A program made the translations under genes and the position numbers. A DNA stretch of 8,880 nucleotides from Candidatus Brocadiaceae bacterium (GTDB lineage: Bacteria; Planctomycetota; Brocadiia; SM23-32). Where the stretch lies: the NCBI GenBank assembly GCA_030615435.1, contig JAUWZH010000098.1:1-8880 (forward strand), given 5' to 3'. This document shows, piece after piece, positions 6,628 to 8,880 of the stretch; the stretch's first letter is position 1, and every line of letters starts with the position of its first letter. The notes beneath the pieces were generated by a model that saw nothing but the letters and a program-made list of their open reading frames with translations, was not told the DNA's origin and searched no databases.

Positions 6628-6975
6628 CTATACCCCACCTTCGCGCTCAAGTGCGGCCTGCTCAGTTCGGCAGTAGCGCTGTTCTGTGTAATCTTTCAGC
6701 CGTTCGGCCCACCACTCGTCTTTGACGCCAGTGAGGGTTCTTTCCTCCGCCACGATCTTGTGGGCACGGTTGCGCTTTCCGAACCTGTAGGGCCAAAGCG
6801 GACAGTTAGGGATCGGGCACAACGCCACCTCCTTCGCCGAACCGCAGCAGCACCCGAGGCAGTGTGATCGAACCGCCTTCAGCGGCGTCAGCAGTTCGCC
6901 GGGCTTCCGCTCAACACTCAGCTTCGTGCTCGCCTGAACGGCAGATTCCACTATCGCGCCTTCGGTTTCTTCCAT
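6628..6975 (-). CDS. Four-cysteine zinc-binding-type small protein of phages and integrative elements
   Basis: The 115-aa product starts at the ATG at 6975-6973 with a strong AGGAGG ribosome site (6990-6985) nine bases upstream. The core is LLTPLKAVRSHCLGCCCG (28-45), KEVALCPIPNCPLWPYRFGK (48-67). The pattern C39-x2-C42, C53-x4-C58 followed by PLWPYRFG is one I know from a widespread unnamed family in phages and integrated elements, where the usual form is KAIRxxCxxC-G-KEVxxCxxxxCPLxPYRxG. The cysteines probably hold a zinc ion. Two additional cysteines (43, 44) give an unusual CCC run. The tail (70-115) is charged and helical. The biochemical role is unknown, with DNA binding or regulation the usual guess. 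The upstream basic frame overlaps its first 65 bases. Confidence 0.75.
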   Translation of the reverse strand: MEETEGAIVESAVQASTKLSVERKPGELLTPLKAVRSHCLGCCCGSAKEVALCPIPNCPLWPYRFGKRNRAHKIVAEERTLTGVKDEWWAERLKDYTEQRYCRTEQAALEREGGV

Positions 6976-7225
6976 TGTGTCCTTCCTCCTTAATCCCCCG
7001 ACCCCCGTTGTGCGAAATCAACGTCCCTTTTCCGGCGCGCCTACAACATCCCTTTTCCAACGCGGGGGCAAAACAGCCGCGTAGGTATTCCAACGTAGCC
7101 GGTTCCTTGCCTTTTTGTGCGTAAGCCGTTCTTTCCTCTCGATTTACCGCCGCTTTTTGTTCCATTTCCTCTTTTCCCTTCGCCGCGTCGTTTTTCCAAC
7201 GCTCTCTAGGGTAGTACCACCTCAC
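6911..7225 (-). CDS. Basic hydrophilic ORF of uncertain status
   Basis: A frame of 104 codons starts with GTG at 7225, one base overlapping the TAG of the winged-helix gene. An inner ATG at 7165 (84 aa) has AAGGGA and AGAGGA ahead of it and is the better start. The product is rich in K, R, E and A in its first half (for example RERWKNDAAKGKEEMEQKA), which looks like protein; the second half (KEEGHNGRNRRRDSG) does not and overlaps the four-cysteine gene by 65 bases in another frame. I recognise no family. Four short direct repeats run through it in different reading frames, so the region may be a DNA-binding locus rather than a gene. Confidence 0.35.
   Translation of the reverse strand: MRWYYPRERWKNDAAKGKEEMEQKAAVNREERTAYAQKGKEPATLEYLRGCFAPALEKGCCRRAGKGTLISHNGGRGIKEEGHNGRNRRRDSGICRSGEHEAEC
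7019..7203 (-). repeat. Four short direct repeats (iteron-like) with core GCGTTGGAAAA
   Basis: On the minus strand a motif close to GCGTTGGAAAAGGGATGTTG recurs in the same orientation. Copies lie at 7203-7186 (AGCGTTGGAAAAACGACG), 7100-7078 (ACGTTGGAATACCTACGCG core), 7064-7044 and 7039-7019. The last two differ at only 3 of 21 positions and start 25 bases apart; the other spacings are about 33 and 106 bases. The copies fall in different reading frames of the overlying ORF, so a repeated peptide does not explain them. They could bind the winged-helix or ribbon-helix-helix protein, or the integrase. Confidence 0.45.
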
Positions 7226-7653
7226 TAACGTTTCTTGTGTCTTTGCTGGTAGCCGATATGGCGTGAGTCCTTTTTGCGTTCGACGAGTTCAAATTCGGGC
7301 GTACCGTATTTCCGCCAGCGCTCCGAAATGGCATAAAGGGTTTTGCTCTTATACAACCCCGCGCCGCTTTGCGCGATGTCAATAAAACCTAATTCAACAA
7401 GGCGATCCCTGTTTTCACGAAAGGCCCCCTGTCTGATACCCCACCTCTTTTCGGCTTCCTTGTACGTGAACTCGATCTCCCCGTTATTGGTGGTAACCCA
7501 ATGCTTCCCTTTCTTGGGATGCCGCCTCTTCTGCCTTTGGCGCTTGCTCAAGAACAGGATGTAAGTGCGCATGGCCGTTCCATTCAATTCGCGAAAGGCT
7601 CGCGACTCGTAGACCTCACGTTCAAACCAGATGCCCTTCGGTTTCTTCCCCAT
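7225..7653 (-). CDS. Winged-helix DNA-binding protein (replication- or regulation-type, element-borne)
   Basis: The product is 142 aa from the ATG at 7653-7651, which has GAGG six bases upstream. A GTG at 7665 overlapping the stop of the previous gene (GTGA) would add four residues and cannot be excluded. After an aromatic N-terminal segment (GIWFEREVYESRAFRELNG, 7-25) and a first helix (AMRTYILFLS) comes a lysine/arginine-rich loop (39-50), then the helix-turn-helix FTYKEAEKRWGIRQGAFREN (62-81) and DRLVELGFIDI (83-93), with a wing region (SGAGLYKSKTLYAIS). This order, 'size filter' helix followed by YxEAxxxWGI..F...L..LGFI, is one I know from phage and integrative-element proteins that resemble the DNA-binding half of plasmid replication initiators. 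The C-terminus is basic. It sits between the AlpA-like gene (8-base gap) and the repeat-bearing region, so it may bind the repeats downstream. Confidence 0.72.
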   Translation of the reverse strand: MGKKPKGIWFEREVYESRAFRELNGTAMRTYILFLSKRQRQKRRHPKKGKHWVTTNNGEIEFTYKEAEKRWGIRQGAFRENRDRLVELGFIDIAQSGAGLYKSKTLYAISERWRKYGTPEFELVERKKDSRHIGYQQRHKKR

Positions 7654-7661
7654 ATTCGGCC

Positions 7662-7919
7662 TCACTTTCTCACATCGGGCTTGGTGGCTCGTATCTCGTC
7701 CCTAATTATCTCCCACCGCTCCCGAGGCGGCGCGCCAGCCTCCAGCCAACGCTCGATCTCTGCCCGTCGCCAGCGTGTGACCCCCCCGATCCGCACAGGC
7801 GCCGGAATCTTGCCCCCGCTGTGCCACGTCCATATCGTGGACTTGTTGACGCCGAGGAGTTCCCCCAATTCCGAAGCGGAGAGTAGCAGCCTGGCAGTTG
7901 TGACCTTAGGATCAGCCAT
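7662..7919 (-). CDS. AlpA/excisionase-like helix-turn-helix protein
   Basis: The 85-aa product starts at the ATG at 7919-7917. It has the MerR-superfamily fold of excisionases and AlpA regulators: SASELGELLGVNKSTIWTWH (14-33) is the helix-turn-helix and IPAPVRIGGVTRWRRAEIER (38-57) the wing, with the typical R-x-G-G-x-x-R-W-R element that ends in the E-I-E-x-W-L helix. Proteins of this type bend DNA at attachment sites to favour excision, or activate the integrase gene. Distance from the integrase (over 1.4 kb) makes a regulatory role as likely as a direct excisionase role. Its start overlaps the end of the upstream gene by eight bases, so the two are translated as a pair. Length is usual for the family. 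Confidence 0.85.
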   Translation of the reverse strand: MADPKVTTARLLLSASELGELLGVNKSTIWTWHSGGKIPAPVRIGGVTRWRRAEIERWLEAGAPPRERWEIIRDEIRATKPDVRK

Positions 7920-8109
7920 CGTTCTTGGGCGCGCTTCTTGGAGCTGCGGCGTGATTGCCGCGCACCCTCTCCCCTTCGTGAAATGCTATCGTGACTCCGC
8001 GCTCCCGGAGTGCTTTCAATGCTTCGCCAAGCATACGAGCGTCGCCCCTCTTTCGCGCAGCGAACAGAACACCCAGCCAGTAGGCAAGGTCGGCGTCTGA
8101 GATCGCCAT
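7912..8109 (-). CDS. 65-aa protein of unknown function
   Basis: The ATG at 8109-8107 gives 65 aa. An in-frame GTG at 8220 would extend it to 102 aa, but the added part covers a control region full of inverted repeats and does not look like protein. The N-terminal 43 residues (ISDADLAYWLGVLFAARKRG, then a LGEALKALRERGV helix) look like two amphipathic helices; the C-terminus is polar. I do not recognise the family. It overlaps the AlpA-like gene by eight bases. A perfect 10-bp inverted repeat ends eight bases before the start codon and could hide the ribosome site. Confidence 0.55.
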   Translation of the reverse strand: MAISDADLAYWLGVLFAARKRGDARMLGEALKALRERGVTIAFHEGERVRGNHAAAPRSAPKNDG

Positions 8110-8116
8110 AGGTTCG

Positions 8117-8144
8117 CCCCCAAGAGAGCTTACACTCTTGGGGG
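8117..8144 (-). promoter_or_regulatory. Perfect 10-bp inverted repeat at the ribosome site of the 65-aa gene
   Basis: CCCCCAAGAG (8117-8126) and CTCTTGGGGG (8135-8144) are perfect reverse complements with an 8-base loop. In the minus-strand RNA the 3' arm ends in GGGGG seven bases before the ATG at 8109, so the only purine-rich ribosome-like sequence is locked in the stem. It may be a translational switch, or at DNA level an operator for a dimeric repressor. No T-run follows, so it is not a classic terminator. Confidence 0.55.
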
Positions 8145-8152
8145 AGAGTCGC

Positions 8153-8243
8153 GTAGGTGTCGCATCGGGCTTGTCGCAACAGAGTGCCAGACGGGGGGTT
8201 AGCTGATTAAGGTGTCGCACAAAATATCGCCTGCGACACCTAC
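8153..8243. repeat. Cluster of four TGTCGCA boxes in direct and inverted order
   Basis: GTAGGTGTCGCA (8153-8164) and TGCGACACCTAC (8232-8243) form a perfect 12-bp inverted pair. A third copy, AGGTGTCGCA (8210-8219), forms a perfect 10-bp inverted pair with the last across a 12-base spacer. A fourth, TTGTCGCA (8171-8178), matches 7 of 8 core bases. All lie between the stop of the right-hand gene (8269) and the ATG at 8109. This is the layout of a cooperative operator or a set of initiator binding sites in front of the downstream operon. Confidence 0.6.
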
Positions 8244-8268
8244 AAACGGAGAGAAAAGAAAGGGGGGA

Positions 8269-8880
8269 TTACTTGTTCTCTTCTGGCGAGTAGTAAGCTT
8301 CGGGTTCGCCTTTGTCTTTGTCCCAATGCCCCCTGGGGATGGTGTCAGGCTTGTCCTGCTTTTGAAGTTCGCGGACTTTCACAAAGCGCTTACAGCGATA
8401 AAGAGAGCTTCGGGAACACCCCAGCTCTTTTGCTATTCTCGTGGTAGACCAGTCCTGATGCGCCGCTAACACCCCGCAGGCGCGAGAATCGAGGTCGAGG
8501 GCTTGTTTGGCTCTGCTTGGGCCTTTCTGGCTTTCAACCTCTGGCGCTCTTTCGCCAAGCTTCTGACGGTATAGAACCGTCTCCCTTATGCGTTCAAGGT
8601 CGTGAATCACCTTCGACCCCTCTCTTCCCCATGTCATTCGCCAACGCCAGGCGAGCAAAGCAAGCTCAGCGTCTCCTAGGCCATCGTCAAGGGCCGGAGG
8701 CTCGAAGATGAACTTGTGCAACGGGTCAATCTCCAGTCTCGCTATCTCACCCCTGATCGGCGTAAGCAGTAGGTCAAACTGCCGAACATGCTCGGGGAAC
8801 TCCCTTCTACGTTCCTCTTGGGCTTGAGCATAGGCGGGGTCAAGCTCTGGGTATATCCCCTCTGCGATGGCATTCGCTTC
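8269..8880 (-). CDS. Element protein of unknown function with C-terminal helix-turn-helix, 5' end outside window
   Basis: The frame is open from the right edge (first full codon GAA at 8880) to TAA at 8271-8269, 203 codons, and no start need lie inside; a TTG at 8721 is internal and not needed. The visible N-terminal part is acidic and helical (AIAEGIYPELDPAYAQAQEE), followed by a W-rich helical stretch (ELALLAWRWRMTWGREG), a helix with LERIRETVLYRQKLGE, and a helix-turn-helix of resolvase-like look, DWSTTRIAKELGCSRSSLYR. The tail is charged and ends in PEAYYSPEENK. I recognise no family. A DNA-binding role (regulator, small terminase-like or replication accessory) is inference from the helix-turn-helix alone. 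It is the first visible gene of the element and is followed by the TGTCGCA repeat cluster, to which it could bind. Confidence 0.65.
   Translation of the reverse strand, partial: EANAIAEGIYPELDPAYAQAQEERRREFPEHVRQFDLLLTPIRGEIARLEIDPLHKFIFEPPALDDGLGDAELALLAWRWRMTWGREGSKVIHDLERIRETVLYRQKLGERAPEVESQKGPSRAKQALDLDSRACGVLAAHQDWSTTRIAKELGCSRSSLYRCKRFVKVRELQKQDKPDTIPRGHWDKDKGEPEAYYSPEENK

Larger units (their letters stand above)
4836..8880. mobile_element. Integrative element at tRNA-Arg(CCT), right end outside window
   Basis: Everything right of the tRNA fits a small integrative element. The integrase abuts the tRNA, it is preceded by a ribbon-helix-helix gene, and there are AlpA-like and winged-helix regulators, a four-cysteine small protein, and tightly packed or overlapping short genes on one strand. 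Base composition drops in the 7000-8880 part (AT-rich patches, poly-A/T runs) compared with the left side. No structural phage, conjugation, defence or toxin gene is recognisable in the visible 4 kb, so the class of element stays open. Confidence 0.8.

Noticed and set aside
5869..6867. Plus-strand 332-aa frame across the integrase N-terminus and RHH gene
   Set aside because: It is antisense to the integrase and to two other supported genes and has no recognisable features.
7501..8100. Plus-strand 199-aa frame across the winged-helix and AlpA-like genes
   Set aside because: It is antisense to two genes with clear helix-turn-helix patterns and its composition is serine/leucine-rich as expected for a shadow.
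8210..8241. The 10-bp inverted repeat as a terminator for the right-hand gene
   Set aside because: The stem is followed by TAATCAGC rather than a T-run on the minus strand, and the arms recur elsewhere in the same gap, which fits protein-binding boxes better.
1..8880. CRISPR array, insertion sequence or toxin-antitoxin pair
   Set aside because: I found no regularly spaced repeats of CRISPR length, no transposase and no toxin partner next to the ribbon-helix-helix gene; its neighbour is the integrase.

Overview
The window looks like a piece of a GC-rich bacterial chromosome with a mobile element inserted at a tRNA gene. The gene content suggests a planctomycete or related PVC-type lineage: a glycosyltransferase family 9 protein fused to a sugar-kinase-like domain, an ADP-ribosylglycohydrolase of the long subtype, a protein built from homing-endonuclease-associated repeats, and an integrase of a type I associate with planctomycetes. 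This assignment is inference; no rRNA or other marker gene is present. All recognised protein genes are on the minus strand. Only the tRNA is on the plus strand.

Left part (1-4758), host-like and very GC-rich. Read in the direction of transcription (right to left), it holds a sigma70-like promoter (4294-4321), an ADP-ribosylglycohydrolase (4110-2785), a GT9 plus kinase-like fusion (2695-833), a second promoter (801-773) and a repeat protein (632 to the left edge, incomplete). The two enzymes are 89 bases apart and may be co-transcribed. The promoter at 773-801 suggests the repeat protein has its own transcript. Nothing ties the three genes to one pathway.

Junction (4759-4835). A complete tRNA-Arg(CCT) gene with encoded CCA lies on the plus strand. 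The tyrosine recombinase gene runs against it and reads through the whole tRNA in antisense, so the last 36 residues of the integrase come from the tRNA and from host DNA beyond it. This marks one end of an integrative element, which continues to the right past base 8880. The second attachment site is not in the window.

Right part (4836-8880), the element, with visibly lower GC from about 7000 onward. In transcription order it holds an incomplete gene with a C-terminal helix-turn-helix, a control region dense in repeats (8117-8243), a 65-aa unknown protein, an AlpA/excisionase-like DNA-binding protein, a winged-helix protein, a basic low-confidence ORF overlying four short direct repeats, a four-cysteine zinc-binding-type protein, a possible 38-aa peptide, a 57-aa ribbon-helix-helix protein with its own promoter, and finally the integrase. 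Overlapping or abutting starts and stops suggest one or two operons for regulation, possibly replication, and excision. No capsid, conjugation, defence or toxin gene can be recognised in the visible part, so phage satellite, integrative plasmid and genomic island all remain possible.
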